A stretch of 64,000 nucleotides of DNA from positions 1 through 64,000 of the forward strand of contig NZ_JBDJAW010000030.1 of NCBI RefSeq assembly GCF_039649665.1, read 5' to 3'. The DNA comes from Microbispora sp. ZYX-F-249. Lineage in GTDB: Bacteria; Actinomycetota; Actinomycetes; Streptosporangiales; Streptosporangiaceae. Every line of letters starts with the position of its first letter. Within the stretch, counting starts at the first letter, position 1. The notes beneath the pieces were generated by a model. The model did no database searches. It worked only from the letters and a program-made list of their open reading frames with translations, and was not told the origin of the DNA. This document shows, piece after piece, positions 1 to 8,665 of this stretch. The position numbers were made by a program, and so were the translations under genes.

Positions 1-1
1 C

Positions 2-394
2 GGCCCGAACACCTCGCCCAGCCCCACCCCGCCGGTCAGCCCGAGCCCGACCCCGCCGGTCAGCCCGTCGCCCGGCACCTCCCCCGGCACCTCGCCCGAG
101 CCGGGCGGATGCAGCGCGACGATCCGTACGGTCAACTCCTGGCCCGGCGGCTTCCAGTCCGAGGTCACCGTCAAGGCAGGCGCGGCGCTCAACGGCTGGA
201 CGGTGAACTGGACCTGGCCCGGCGGACAGAGCATCAGCAGCCTGTGGAACGGCACGCAGAGCGGGTCCGGCTCCAGCGTGACCGTCCGCAACGCCCCCTA
301 CAACGGCTCCGTCGCGTCCGGGGCGACCACCACCTTCGGCTTCACCGCCAACGGCAGCGCGGCCACCCCGACCCTCACCTGCACCAGGGCCTGA
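2..394 (+). CDS. C-terminal end of a secreted CBM2 carbohydrate-active enzyme (partial)
   Basis: Only the 3' end is inside the window; the reading frame is open from base 2 to a TGA at 392-394. The visible 130 residues begin with a Pro/Ser/Thr-rich linker (repeats of PTPPVSPSP) of the kind that joins catalytic and binding modules in extracellular actinobacterial enzymes. A family 2 carbohydrate-binding module follows, starting at a cysteine (GGCSATIRTV) and ending with the partner cysteine (TLTCTRA). The aromatic residues in NSWPGG, NGWTVNWTWPGG and SLWNG are the usual CBM2 cellulose- or chitin-contacting and core tryptophans. The catalytic domain lies upstream, so substrate and reaction cannot be told; a cellulase, xylanase or lytic monooxygenase are all possible. 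A 14-bp tandem repeat begins at the stop codon. Confidence 0.85.
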   Translation, partial: GPNTSPSPTPPVSPSPTPPVSPSPGTSPGTSPEPGGCSATIRTVNSWPGGFQSEVTVKAGAALNGWTVNWTWPGGQSISSLWNGTQSGSGSSVTVRNAPYNGSVASGATTTFGFTANGSAATPTLTCTRA

Positions 395-445
395 CCTCTG
401 TGGCCTGATCCCTGGGCCCTGATCTCTGGGACCTGATCCCTGGCG
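390..445 (+). repeat. 14-bp degenerate tandem repeat, four units, over the CBM2 gene stop codon
   Basis: Four head-to-tail 14-nt units of the form CCTGAyCyCTGkGn start at 390, 404, 418 and 432. The first unit contains the TGA stop of the CBM2 gene. A second 14-nt repeat, CCGGATCCGGTTCG, occurs at 452-465 and again at 480-493. I see no hairpin with a T-tract here, so the role is unknown; replication slippage is the simplest origin. Confidence 0.75.
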
Positions 446-554
446 ACCACACCGGATCCGGTTCGGACGACATGTCCGGCCGGATCCGGTTCGCGTTTCC
501 GGACCTGGACGCCGGGTGGAGGGGCGACGCCGGCGGCGAGATGATGGCCGTGTG

Positions 555-1064
555 ATGGACGGCGCGCTGCTGCTGCTGGACGTCGACGGGGTGCTCAACC
601 CCGTACGGCGCTCCTCGCCGCGTTTCCGCCGGTTCGAGTGCGTGGTGGAGGGCGAGGGGTTCCGGCTGCTGCTCGATCCCCGCCACGGCGCCAAGCTGAT
701 CGCGCTGCGCCGGGAGACCGGCGTGGCGCTGACCTGGGCGACGACCTGGGGCGAGCGCGCCAACCAGGAGATCGGACCCAAGATCGGCCTGCCCCCGCTG
801 CCCGTCGTCCCGATCGACGGCGACCCTCCCCGCCCGCACGGGGTGAACCTCAAGACCTGGCACGTCGCGGAGTACGTCCGCGGCCGGCCGTTCGTGTGGC
901 TCGACGACGACCTCGGGCCGGCCGATCTGGAGTACCTGCACGGCCATCCGGGCGTCGGCGACTTCCTGGTCGTCGCCGTCGACCCCCGGGACGGTCTGGG
1001 CGACGCCCACCTGGACGCGGCCCGCCGGTGGCTGACCACCCCGCGGCGGCAGATCTCCTGGTGA
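555..1064 (+). CDS. HAD-fold domain protein
   Basis: The 169-residue product starts MDGALLLLDVDGVLNPV. The DVDG near the N-terminus is haloacid dehalogenase motif I, with the first Asp as expected nucleophile. A second acidic cluster, WLDDDLG, sits about two thirds along where the late HAD metal-binding acids lie. The spacing resembles the compact HAD domain proteins common in actinobacteria (HAD_SAK-type), some of which have been linked to RNA end repair; that role here is inference. I chose ATG 555 because the coding frame upstream is arginine-rich and not protein-like; GTG 552 is an alternative. No strong ribosome binding site is visible. The gene stands 75 bp before the sulfotransferase gene and may be read with it. 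Confidence 0.75.
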   Translation: MDGALLLLDVDGVLNPVRRSSPRFRRFECVVEGEGFRLLLDPRHGAKLIALRRETGVALTWATTWGERANQEIGPKIGLPPLPVVPIDGDPPRPHGVNLKTWHVAEYVRGRPFVWLDDDLGPADLEYLHGHPGVGDFLVVAVDPRDGLGDAHLDAARRWLTTPRRQISW

Positions 1065-1139
1065 CAGTGCTGGGGTCACAGGTGAACGGGGGGTTGATTC
1101 TCAGGGAATTCCCCGGAAGCACCGGTAGATTCGCGGGCC

Positions 1140-2030
1140 ATGACATGGCAGCGGAGGATCAACGGCGCACTCGTCAAGTTCACAGGGGTCCAGCTCACCC
1201 GTGTCCGGCCCGCCGCGCCGTCGTCGAAGCCCCCCGCGCCGGCTCCGGCGCCCGAGGAACTGGTGCGCCCACCGGCCGATCCGCGCGCCGACCGCCTCCT
1301 GGTCGCTCCGGTGTTCGTCATGTCCCCGGTGCGGTCGGGTTCCACCCTGCTGCGGTCGATCCTCAACGCCCATCCCGATCTGCACGCCCCGCATGAACTG
1401 CACGTCCGGCGGCTGACCGTCGGATTCGGCACGCCGCTGGCCCGCAAGGCGATGGAGGCGCTCGGCCACAACCAGGCCGACCTGGAGCACATGCTCTGGG
1501 ACCGGGTGCTCCACCGCGAGCTCGTACGCAGCGGCAAGCGGACCATCGTGGACAAGACCCCCGCCAACGCCTTCGCGTACGCCAGGATCGCCGCCTGCTG
1601 GCCGGACGCCCGGTTCGTCTTCCTGCTGCGGCACCCCGCGTCCATCGCCGCGTCCTGGTACGAGGCGGACCCCGTCAAGCGCACCCGGGAGGAGGCCGCC
1701 GCCGACGCGCTGCGCTACATGAAGGCCGTGCAGCGGGCCAAGCAGGCCCTCACCGGCCTGACCGTCCGCTACGAGGACCTGACCACCGAGCCGGAGAAGA
1801 CGACCCGCGCCATCTGCGAGTTCCTCGGTGTCGAGTGGGAGCCCGGCATGCTGGCGTACGGCGAGCAGAAGGTCGTGCAGAAGGGCCTCGGCGACTGGAG
1901 CGACAAGATCCGGTCGGGCACGGTCCAGCCGGGACGCGACCTGCCGGGGCCGGACGAGATACCCGATCCACTCAAACCGATCTGCCGCAGCTGGGGCTAC
2001 CTGCCCCGTGAGGAGGGCGGCCGCGGATGA
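1140..2030 (+). CDS. PAPS-dependent sulfotransferase family protein
   Basis: A 296-residue protein with the sulfotransferase fold. The 5'-phosphosulfate loop is SPVRSGSTLL (residues 62-71). The 3'-phosphate-binding motif is FLLRHPASIAASW (about 161-173), with Arg164 and Ser168 in the expected places. Such enzymes move sulfate from PAPS to a carbohydrate, lipid or natural product; the acceptor cannot be read from sequence. The first 40 residues are a basic, proline-rich tail with no clear signal peptide, suggesting a cytoplasmic or membrane-associated enzyme. The stop overlaps the ATG of the glycosyltransferase at 2027 by 4 nt, so the two are translationally coupled and may build a sulfated glycan together. 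Confidence 0.9.
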   Translation: MTWQRRINGALVKFTGVQLTRVRPAAPSSKPPAPAPAPEELVRPPADPRADRLLVAPVFVMSPVRSGSTLLRSILNAHPDLHAPHELHVRRLTVGFGTPLARKAMEALGHNQADLEHMLWDRVLHRELVRSGKRTIVDKTPANAFAYARIAACWPDARFVFLLRHPASIAASWYEADPVKRTREEAAADALRYMKAVQRAKQALTGLTVRYEDLTTEPEKTTRAICEFLGVEWEPGMLAYGEQKVVQKGLGDWSDKIRSGTVQPGRDLPGPDEIPDPLKPICRSWGYLPREEGGRG

Positions 2031-3202
2031 GGATCCGATACATGCTCCTGCACGCCTACGGCATGGGCGGCACGATCCGCACCGTGGTCAACCAGGCGAA
2101 CGCGATGGCCGCGCTCGGCCACGACGTGGAGATCGTCAGTGTGGTGCGCCGCCGTGAGGAGCCGCAGTTCCGGCTGCATCCCGCCGTCGCCCTCACCACG
2201 CTCGTGGACCAGCGGGCCGGCGTGCGGGCCGACTCCCTCGGCCGCCGCGTGTGGCGGCGGCTGCGCGGCAAGATCGTGCCGTACGGCGAGTTCGCCGCGG
2301 GCTACTTCACCGAACGGGTGGAGAAGGCGGTCATCGACTACGTCTCCTCCCTGCGCGACGGCGTGCTCGTGACCACCCGCCCGGCGCTGAACCTGATCTC
2401 CGCGCGCCGCGCCTCCAAGGACGTCGTGCGGGTGGCGCAGGAGCACATGAACCTCGGCACCTATCCCGCGACGCTGCGCGCGGAGATCGTCCGGCACTAC
2501 GGAGCGTTCGACGCGGTCACGGTGCTGACGGCCAGCGACCAGCGCGAGTACGAGCAGGCGCTGCCCGGCGCGAGGATCGTGCGGATCCCGAACGCGGTCC
2601 ACTCGGTGAACCAGACGCCGTCCCGGCAGGAGCATCCCGTGGTGGTCGCCGCGGGACGCCTGGTCAAGCAGAAGGGCTTCGACCTGCTGCTCCCGGCGTT
2701 CGCCCAGGTGGTCAAGGAACATCCGGAGTGGCGCCTGCGCGTCTTCGGCACCGGCCCGAAGAAGGCCGCCCTGCGCGCGCTGATCGGCGAGCACGGCCTG
2801 TCCGGGCACGTGACGCTCATGGGCCGGACCGACCGCCTCGACGACGAGCTCGCCCGGGCCTCGATCTACGCGCTGAGCAGCCGGTTCGAGGGCCTGCCGA
2901 TGGTCATGATCGAGGCGATGACCCACGCGCTGCCGATCGTGGCGTTCGACTGCCCGACCGGCCCCGGCGACGTGCTCACCGACGGGACCGACGGCGTCCT
3001 GGTGCCCTGCGGGGACGTGGACGCCCTGGCCGCGGCCCTCAACCGGCTCATCGCCGACCGCGACCTGCGGCTGCGCATGGGCGCCGCCGCCGCGGCGACC
3101 GCCATGGAGTACGCGCCGGAGAACGTGATGCCCCTGTGGGAGAACCTCTTCTCCGAGCTCCTGGGCGCCAGGACGGCCGGCGGCGCGCACGCGCGGCGCT
3201 GA
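2027..3202 (+). CDS. Glycosyltransferase family 4 protein (GT-B fold)
   Basis: 391 residues, the usual size for GT4. The N-terminal half opens with MRIRYMLLHAYGMGGTIRTV, a Rossmann strand followed by the glycine-rich loop seen in GT4 enzymes. The C-terminal half has the donor-nucleotide domain: VAAGRLVKQKGFDLLLPAF, then SSRFEGLPMVMIEAMTHALP, whose paired acidic residues in the E-x7-E arrangement bind the nucleotide sugar. It ends with a typical DGVLVPCGDVDALAAAL helix. It is expected to transfer a hexose to a lipid- or protein-linked acceptor at the inner membrane face. ATG 2027 overlaps the sulfotransferase stop. A strong hairpin follows, so this is the last gene of the unit. Confidence 0.92.
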   Translation: MRIRYMLLHAYGMGGTIRTVVNQANAMAALGHDVEIVSVVRRREEPQFRLHPAVALTTLVDQRAGVRADSLGRRVWRRLRGKIVPYGEFAAGYFTERVEKAVIDYVSSLRDGVLVTTRPALNLISARRASKDVVRVAQEHMNLGTYPATLRAEIVRHYGAFDAVTVLTASDQREYEQALPGARIVRIPNAVHSVNQTPSRQEHPVVVAAGRLVKQKGFDLLLPAFAQVVKEHPEWRLRVFGTGPKKAALRALIGEHGLSGHVTLMGRTDRLDDELARASIYALSSRFEGLPMVMIEAMTHALPIVAFDCPTGPGDVLTDGTDGVLVPCGDVDALAAALNRLIADRDLRLRMGAAAAATAMEYAPENVMPLWENLFSELLGARTAGGAHARR

Positions 3203-3260
3203 CCCGGCCACCCGCGTACGCGGCCCCGGCCGGTCTCCCGCCCCGTGCGGGGGCGGGAAA

Positions 3261-3294
3261 GGCCCCTGGCCGGCGGTGACGCCGGTCAGGGGCC
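3261..3294 (+). terminator. Intrinsic terminator hairpin between convergent genes
   Basis: A 14-bp stem (3261-3274 with 3281-3294, one G-T wobble) closes on a 6-nt GGTGAC loop. It lies between the glycosyltransferase gene and the end of the oppositely read phosphoesterase gene, where a bidirectional terminator is expected. No long T-run follows, as is usual in high-GC actinobacteria. Confidence 0.75.
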
Positions 3295-3314
3295 CTCCGT
3301 GCGATCGGCCCGCG

Positions 3315-6068
3315 TCAGCCGTCGTTGTCCGACGACGGGATGTAGGCGCCCGGCACCCGGTCCGGCGCGTAGATCTCGCCGTCACCCGGGTAGGGCTTCT
3401 TGTAGTCGTGCGCCTCGTACCACGAGAAGCGGTTCATCTGCTCCGGGTTCCCGGAGTCGGCCCTGGCGTTGGGCCCGTTGAACGCCTGGTGCGCCTTCCA
3501 GGCGCCCCACTTCTTCGCGATCTCCTGCTTGTCCGCGGGCACCTTCGCCGACGGCGCCGCCGCGGCGGCCGGGTTCTGCGGCGCCGGGGTGTCCGCACCG
3601 CAGGACGGCAGGGTGGAGCCCGACAGCCCCAGCGTCAGCGACGTGCGGTTCGGCAGGGCGGTGAACGGGGTGTAGTCGGGCTTGTCGGTGAATGCCGCCG
3701 TCATCGGGGTGGCGGCGCTGTCCTTCTGGTTCATCGGCTGGATCCCGAGGATCTGCTCGATGGTGCGGATCATGGTGATTTGCGTGTAGTAGCGGCTGTC
3801 CACGGTGCCGTGCTTGGCCCAGGGGCTGATGATCTGGATCGGGGCACGGTGGCCGTCGACGTGGTCGGTGCCGGCCTGGGAGTCGTCCTCGACGACGAAG
3901 ATCGCCGAGTCCTTCCAGTACTCGCTGTGCGAGATCTTGTCCGCGATCCTGCCGACGGCCAGGTCGTTGTCGGCGACCTGGGCGGCCCCGTTCACCGGAC
4001 CGCCGGTGTGGTCGCTGGACAGCCAGAACATGTTGAGGTTGGCCGGCCCGTTGGCCTCGAAGTCACGCTTCCAGATCTCGTACCGGTAGATGTCCGGGAC
4101 GCTGGTGTCGAACTTCGGGAAGCCGTGCACCGACACCTCGTCGAGCGACGGGATCGGCGAGGACGAGTTCAGGGTGTAGGCGGTGTTCGCCCCGGTGGCT
4201 TCCATGTTCTTGGTGTCGCAGTACAGGTTCTGCCAGGTGGCGCCGGACGGCTTGGCGAGGAACTGGTGGAACTCACCGAAGTTCCGCACGGTCTTGCCCG
4301 CCGCCTGCGCACCGGTCCACAGGAAGCCGGTCCGCTGGTGGCCGAGCGCGTCGTCCTCGGTGTCGTAGCTGCGCAGGTATTCACCGGCCGAGGACTCGGT
4401 GTACTCCGGGTTGTCGGCCTGCATCAGCCAGTTGTGGCCCTCGGCCGAGTTGGTGCCGATGTCGTAGGTGTTGTCGTACAGGCCGAACTGACGTGCCAGC
4501 GCGTGCTGGTTCGGCGTCACGTTCTCGCCGTACTGGGCCAGCGACGGGTCGCCGTTGCCCTGCGGGATGTCACCGAAGATCTGGTCGTAGGTCCGGTTCT
4601 CCTTGACGATCAGGAAGACGTGCTTGATCGTCGAGGGGTCCCCGAGACGCTTCGGGACCGCCACGGCCTTCTGCTTTTTGCCCTCGGCCTTCTTGACGTC
4701 GTTCTTGCCCCAGCCGTTCTGCGCGAAGACCTTGGCCGTGTACTTGGCGATCTCCCTGTCGTCCGGCGGCGTGAACCGCTGCAGGCTCGACGTCGTGTCG
4801 TGGGTGCCGTGCCCGGCGGCGGTGGTGGGGCGGCGGGCGTCGATGCCACGGGTGTTGGAGACCAGCACGTCGCCACCGACGGTCGTGATCTCCGCGGGGA
4901 AGTAGTCCGTCGGGAGCAGGCCGACGTAGCTCACCGGCTCCTGCGGCGTCGTGTAGCGGTAGACGGCGACCGCGTTGGCGCGGCCGAGAGTGACCAGCAG
5001 ATGCCCGTCGTCGGTGAGCGTCACCGCGTCGGGCTCGTAGCCCACGGAGGCCTGCGGCCACGGCTGGGTGGCGATGGTCTGGACGACCGTGTCGGTGGAC
5101 GTGTCGATGACCGACACGTCGTTGGTCGCGGTGTTGGTGACGAACAGCGCCCCGTTCTTGGCGTACAGGGCGGTCGGGTGCAGGCCCACGTCGATGCTCG
5201 CGGGCGCGCCGGACGGGTTCGCCAGGTCGATGACGCTGACCGTGCCGGTGGTGGTGGCGCCGGTGTCCGGGTCGGCCGGCACCTGGGTGCCGTAGGAGTT
5301 GATCGTCGTCTCGCCGGGCCTGGCCGGGCGGCCGCCCTCGTTGCTGACGTAGAGCTTGGTCCCGACCATGATCATGTCCCGAGGGGCGTTGCCCACGGCC
5401 CAGCTCTGCCGAACGGCTCCGGTCGCGGCGTCGATGGCGACCACCCGGTTCTGGCCGTTGACGGCCGAGTACACAGTCTTGCCGTCCGGCGAGAACACCG
5501 CCTCGCCCACCAGTGCGCGCTTCGAGCCCTGCGCGGCGATGGTGATGTTCACCGGGTCGGCCAGGCTGCCGTCCGGGTTCACGGTGAACCTGGTGTAGCC
5601 GTCGGCCCGCCCCAGCCACAGCTGCGAACCGTCCGGCGAGTACGTGGGGCCTTCCTGGCCCACGTCGTTGCCGCTGATGCGCAGGTTCGCCGCCGCGTTG
5701 TTGCCGATGAGCTGCTGCACCTTCCAGTTCTCGAGGTCGACGACGGCGAGCGCCAGCCCGCCGTCCGTGATCGAGGCCGCGAGGTGGGTGCCGTCCGGGC
5801 TGACCGAGGACGACATGATCTTGCCGTTGGCGATGACGAGGCGCTCGCCGATGGGGTCGATGTACTGGTCACTCGACACGACCAGGCCCTTGGGGGTGGT
5901 CTGGCCGACCTGCTGGGTGCCGAATCCGTCGGTGGACGCGTAGGCGATGCCGCCGCCGGTGACGACGAGAGCGGCGGTGGCGGCCGCGAGGAGGCGGGTC
6001 CGCCTTCCGGTGCGTCCGGTGAGGAGCCCGCGGGGGACCTTCGCGACGCGCTGACGCATGACGTGCAT
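3315..6068 (-). CDS. Secreted beta-propeller and phosphoesterase (alkaline phosphatase fold) protein
   Basis: 917 residues. Residues 1-45 carry a basic stretch then a hydrophobic segment (RLLAAATAALVVTGGGIAYA), a signal peptide or anchor. Residues about 60-460 are a YncE-like propeller with repeats such as YSPDGSQLWLG, FSPDGKTVYSA and NDVSVIDTSTDTVV. From about 490 a phosphoesterase domain follows: ENRTYDQIFGD near the start, and DHTGG and VEDDSQAGTDHVDGHR further on, the metal-binding motifs of the phospholipase C/acid phosphatase-like family. It probably hydrolyses phosphate esters outside the cell; substrate unknown. The start at 6068 is supported by AAGGA eight bases upstream. Only 3 bp separate it from the ABC permease gene, so it is the third gene of that operon. 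Confidence 0.9.
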   Translation of the reverse strand: MHVMRQRVAKVPRGLLTGRTGRRTRLLAAATAALVVTGGGIAYASTDGFGTQQVGQTTPKGLVVSSDQYIDPIGERLVIANGKIMSSSVSPDGTHLAASITDGGLALAVVDLENWKVQQLIGNNAAANLRISGNDVGQEGPTYSPDGSQLWLGRADGYTRFTVNPDGSLADPVNITIAAQGSKRALVGEAVFSPDGKTVYSAVNGQNRVVAIDAATGAVRQSWAVGNAPRDMIMVGTKLYVSNEGGRPARPGETTINSYGTQVPADPDTGATTTGTVSVIDLANPSGAPASIDVGLHPTALYAKNGALFVTNTATNDVSVIDTSTDTVVQTIATQPWPQASVGYEPDAVTLTDDGHLLVTLGRANAVAVYRYTTPQEPVSYVGLLPTDYFPAEITTVGGDVLVSNTRGIDARRPTTAAGHGTHDTTSSLQRFTPPDDREIAKYTAKVFAQNGWGKNDVKKAEGKKQKAVAVPKRLGDPSTIKHVFLIVKENRTYDQIFGDIPQGNGDPSLAQYGENVTPNQHALARQFGLYDNTYDIGTNSAEGHNWLMQADNPEYTESSAGEYLRSYDTEDDALGHQRTGFLWTGAQAAGKTVRNFGEFHQFLAKPSGATWQNLYCDTKNMEATGANTAYTLNSSSPIPSLDEVSVHGFPKFDTSVPDIYRYEIWKRDFEANGPANLNMFWLSSDHTGGPVNGAAQVADNDLAVGRIADKISHSEYWKDSAIFVVEDDSQAGTDHVDGHRAPIQIISPWAKHGTVDSRYYTQITMIRTIEQILGIQPMNQKDSAATPMTAAFTDKPDYTPFTALPNRTSLTLGLSGSTLPSCGADTPAPQNPAAAAAPSAKVPADKQEIAKKWGAWKAHQAFNGPNARADSGNPEQMNRFSWYEAHDYKKPYPGDGEIYAPDRVPGAYIPSSDNDG

Positions 6069-6071
6069 GGA

Positions 6072-7427
6072 TCATTCCTTCGGGGTGCTTGCGAGCAGGT
6101 CGACGTTCCCGTCGAACTGCCAGAGGGGGTTGGGTGCGTCCCCGGCCGGGGTGCGCACCTGGAAGTAGCCGTTCACCTCCTTGGGTCCGTCTCCGTCGGC
6201 GACGTACCGCCCGTCCGCGGTGACGTCGAGCTGGTAGACGGCGGAGCCGACGGCGCCCGCGCCCGGGAGGTGCCAGGTCACGACGCACCGCCAGTCGTTG
6301 CCCGGTCCCCGGTCGAGGACCCGGGAACCACCCTTGTCGCAGGACGCGGACGCCCCCATCTGCGCCTCGGTGACGTCGGGACGATGGAGCTCCCGCGTCT
6401 GCAGCCGATAGAGATGGGCGTACGCCGTGGCGAGCGAGTCCTGCAGCTTCCCCTTCTCGATCCCCGAGCCCGTGGCCGGGGTCGTGACGGCGATCACGCC
6501 CACGGTGAGGACGACCAGCGCGGCCAGCGGCAGGACCGCCGCCACGACGACCCGCCGGCCCGACCCGTCGTACGCGAGGTCGGTGAAGTCGCGGCGCAGG
6601 AACAGCCGGTAGGCCAGCCCGGTGGCGGTGACCGCCCAGACCAGGCTCACCGCGAGACCGGCCAGGAGGGGGCCCGTCTGCGCCGGGCCGGTGAACAGCC
6701 CGCGCCAGGCGATGAAGGCGCCGTTCGGCAGGGCCGTACGCACCGCCACCGGCAGCGGGAGCAGCTGTGCGAGCTGCAGCACCAGGGCGAGCAGCGCGGG
6801 CATCAGCAGCCCCATCGGCGAGCGGCCCAGGGCCACCGAGCCGAGGAGCCCGACGGCGGCGAACGCCACCGTCGGCGCCAGCACGCACACCCAGGCGAGC
6901 AGAACCGTGGCTGCGGCGTCCCCCGGGGGGAGGAGATGGCCGTCCAGGCCGGCGAGCGGCCGGTTGCCGACCGCGACCAGGCCGCCGATGACGCCCGACG
7001 CGGCCAGCCCCGCCACCAGCAGCAGGAGCACGGTCAGGCTGGCGAGGCCCTTCGCCACGAAGATCCGTCTCGGTGAGCGGACCGCCACGAGGAGGTGGCG
7101 CCAGGTGCCCAGCCGGTCCTCGGCCGCGAAGACGTCACCGGCGACCAGCGCCGTCAGCAGCGGAAGCGCCCAGGTGCACGAGAAGTCGAGCACGACCAGC
7201 GCCCCCGCCCAGCCCGTCACGTTCATCCAGCGGCCGAAGACCGTGTCGGCGGGGAGCGAGCTCTGCAGGCTCACGGCGGCCACGAAGGCCGCCGGAGCGA
7301 CCCAGCAGGCGAGCAGCAGCAGGCGGATGCGCCACTGGGAGAGCAGCTTGGCCAGCTCGAACCGGTAGCCGGGCAGCACGGGCGCCGGCCGTGCGCCGGC
7401 CGGGGGCCGGGTGACGGTCGCGGTCAT
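6072..7427 (-). CDS. ABC transporter permease (ABC-2 type) with C-terminal extracytoplasmic domain
   Basis: 451 residues. After a short cytoplasmic tail (FELAKLLSQWRIRLLLL) several hydrophobic segments follow up to about residue 345, including a DVFAAEDRLGTWRHLL loop typical of ABC-2 permeases. The last 110 residues are hydrophilic and hold two cysteines (ASCDKGG, WRCVVTW), consistent with a domain outside the membrane. The start at 7427 is chosen because its ATG overlaps the ATPase stop by 4 nt; the open frame upstream of it is arginine-rich shadow. It pairs with the ATPase at 7424-8407 to form an exporter whose cargo is unknown. Confidence 0.88.
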   Translation of the reverse strand: MTATVTRPPAGARPAPVLPGYRFELAKLLSQWRIRLLLLACWVAPAAFVAAVSLQSSLPADTVFGRWMNVTGWAGALVVLDFSCTWALPLLTALVAGDVFAAEDRLGTWRHLLVAVRSPRRIFVAKGLASLTVLLLLVAGLAASGVIGGLVAVGNRPLAGLDGHLLPPGDAAATVLLAWVCVLAPTVAFAAVGLLGSVALGRSPMGLLMPALLALVLQLAQLLPLPVAVRTALPNGAFIAWRGLFTGPAQTGPLLAGLAVSLVWAVTATGLAYRLFLRRDFTDLAYDGSGRRVVVAAVLPLAALVVLTVGVIAVTTPATGSGIEKGKLQDSLATAYAHLYRLQTRELHRPDVTEAQMGASASCDKGGSRVLDRGPGNDWRCVVTWHLPGAGAVGSAVYQLDVTADGRYVADGDGPKEVNGYFQVRTPAGDAPNPLWQFDGNVDLLASTPKE

Positions 7428-8407
7428 CGCAGGTCCTCCCCGTCGGTCTGCGTAGGCACGGTCCCGGTCAGGCTGAGGAACGCGGCCTCGATCGGCGTCA
7501 CCACGGGCGCCAGCTCCCGGAGCGCCACGCCGGCCCGCACCAGCCGTACGACCAGCTCGTCGACGGCCGGCACGGGCCCGTGCACCACGAGTACGCCGGC
7601 GTCGAGTCGCCGGGCGGGGTCGCGGCCGGGCGCGACGCGGAGCCCGGGGGTCTCCGACGCCAGCCGGCGGGCGGCCGCGGGGTCGGAGGTGAGCAGCCGG
7701 TAGTCGAGCTCGCCGCTCTCGGCGGCGAGCTTGCTCACCGGGCCCGAGAAGACGACCCGTCCGGTGGCGAGGATGGTCACCTCGGAGCACAGCGCGGCGA
7801 GGTCGTCCATGCGATGGCTGGACAGGACCACCGCGGTCCCGTCCGCGGCGAGGCCGGTGATGACGCGGTGCACGTGGTGCTTGCCCGCGGGGTCCAGGCC
7901 GTTGGCCGGCTCGTCGAGGACGAGCAGCCGTGGCTTGGTGAGCAGCGCCGCGGCCAGCCCGAGCCGCTGGCGCATCCCCAGTGAGAAGCCCCGGACACGG
8001 TCGTCGGCGACGTCGGTGAGCCCGACCTGCTCCAGCGCGTCGCCGACGCCGGTGGCGCCACCGGCGTCGTGCCGTCCCAGCGACGCCAGGGCCGAGAGGT
8101 TCTGGCGCGCGGTGAGCGAGGGATAGAGCCCGGGTCCGTCCACGAAGCCCGCGACGCCGTCGGGGACGGCGAGCGTCCGCCCGACCGGCGTATTCAGGAT
8201 CTCGAGGCGACCGCCGTCCGCGACCGCCAAGCCCAGCAGCAGACCGAGGAGCGTCGTCTTGCCCGCGCCGTTCGGGCCGACCAGGCCGTGGACCTGCCCG
8301 TACGCCACGTCGAGGTCGACGCCGTCGAGTGCGACCACATCACCGAAGGACTTCGTGATCCCGCGAGCCCGGACTGCCGGGCTCCTGTGTTCGTCGCTTT
8401 GTTGCAT
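7424..8407 (-). CDS. ABC transporter ATP-binding protein
   Basis: 327 residues. Walker A is GPNGAGKTT (44-52), the signature is FSLGMRQRL and Walker B is LLVLDEPANGLD, followed by the LSSHRMDDL switch histidine. The C-terminal 90 residues form the accessory domain often found in single-domain exporters of the ABC-2 class. The start has a good ribosome site (GAGGAAGG) upstream. First gene of the operon ATPase-permease-phosphoesterase, and divergent from the alkaline phosphatase gene at 8666. Confidence 0.93.
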   Translation of the reverse strand: MQQSDEHRSPAVRARGITKSFGDVVALDGVDLDVAYGQVHGLVGPNGAGKTTLLGLLLGLAVADGGRLEILNTPVGRTLAVPDGVAGFVDGPGLYPSLTARQNLSALASLGRHDAGGATGVGDALEQVGLTDVADDRVRGFSLGMRQRLGLAAALLTKPRLLVLDEPANGLDPAGKHHVHRVITGLAADGTAVVLSSHRMDDLAALCSEVTILATGRVVFSGPVSKLAAESGELDYRLLTSDPAAARRLASETPGLRVAPGRDPARRLDAGVLVVHGPVPAVDELVVRLVRAGVALRELAPVVTPIEAAFLSLTGTVPTQTDGEDLR

Positions 8408-8665
8408 CCGTGTCCTTCCTCGGCAGCCGTCACCCGGTCGCAGGTTCGGCGATCGGTACGGCAGCGAGAAAGTTAGCTCCGCTAAGGATGCGGGACGGTG
8501 TGCATCGCGACAATGAAGGGTTTATGCCGCGTGAACAGATATCGCGATCAGCGGGAGACCTGGTCCGGCGTGGTTAAGGATGGTGCCGGGCCACGTTCAC
8601 CTGGTGATGGTTTTCTGCCCGTAATATCCCCGTCTTGCCAACGGATAGTCACTTGGGGGTTCTAT
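8408..8665. promoter_or_regulatory. Divergent promoter region between exporter operon and alkaline phosphatase gene
   Basis: 258 bp separate the two start codons, so both promoters must lie here. One segment, GTTCACCTGGT at 8595-8605, resembles a single 11-nt PHO-box unit (PhoP direct repeats in actinobacteria start GTTCACC), but I do not find a good second unit 11 nt away. The phosphatase content of both flanking units makes phosphate control plausible but unproven. Confidence 0.3.

Noticed and set aside
3276-7076. Very long open frame (about 1266 codons) on the plus strand
   Set aside because: It is the antisense of the phosphoesterase and permease genes; its product is Val/Arg/Gly-rich with no motif, a known effect of high GC.
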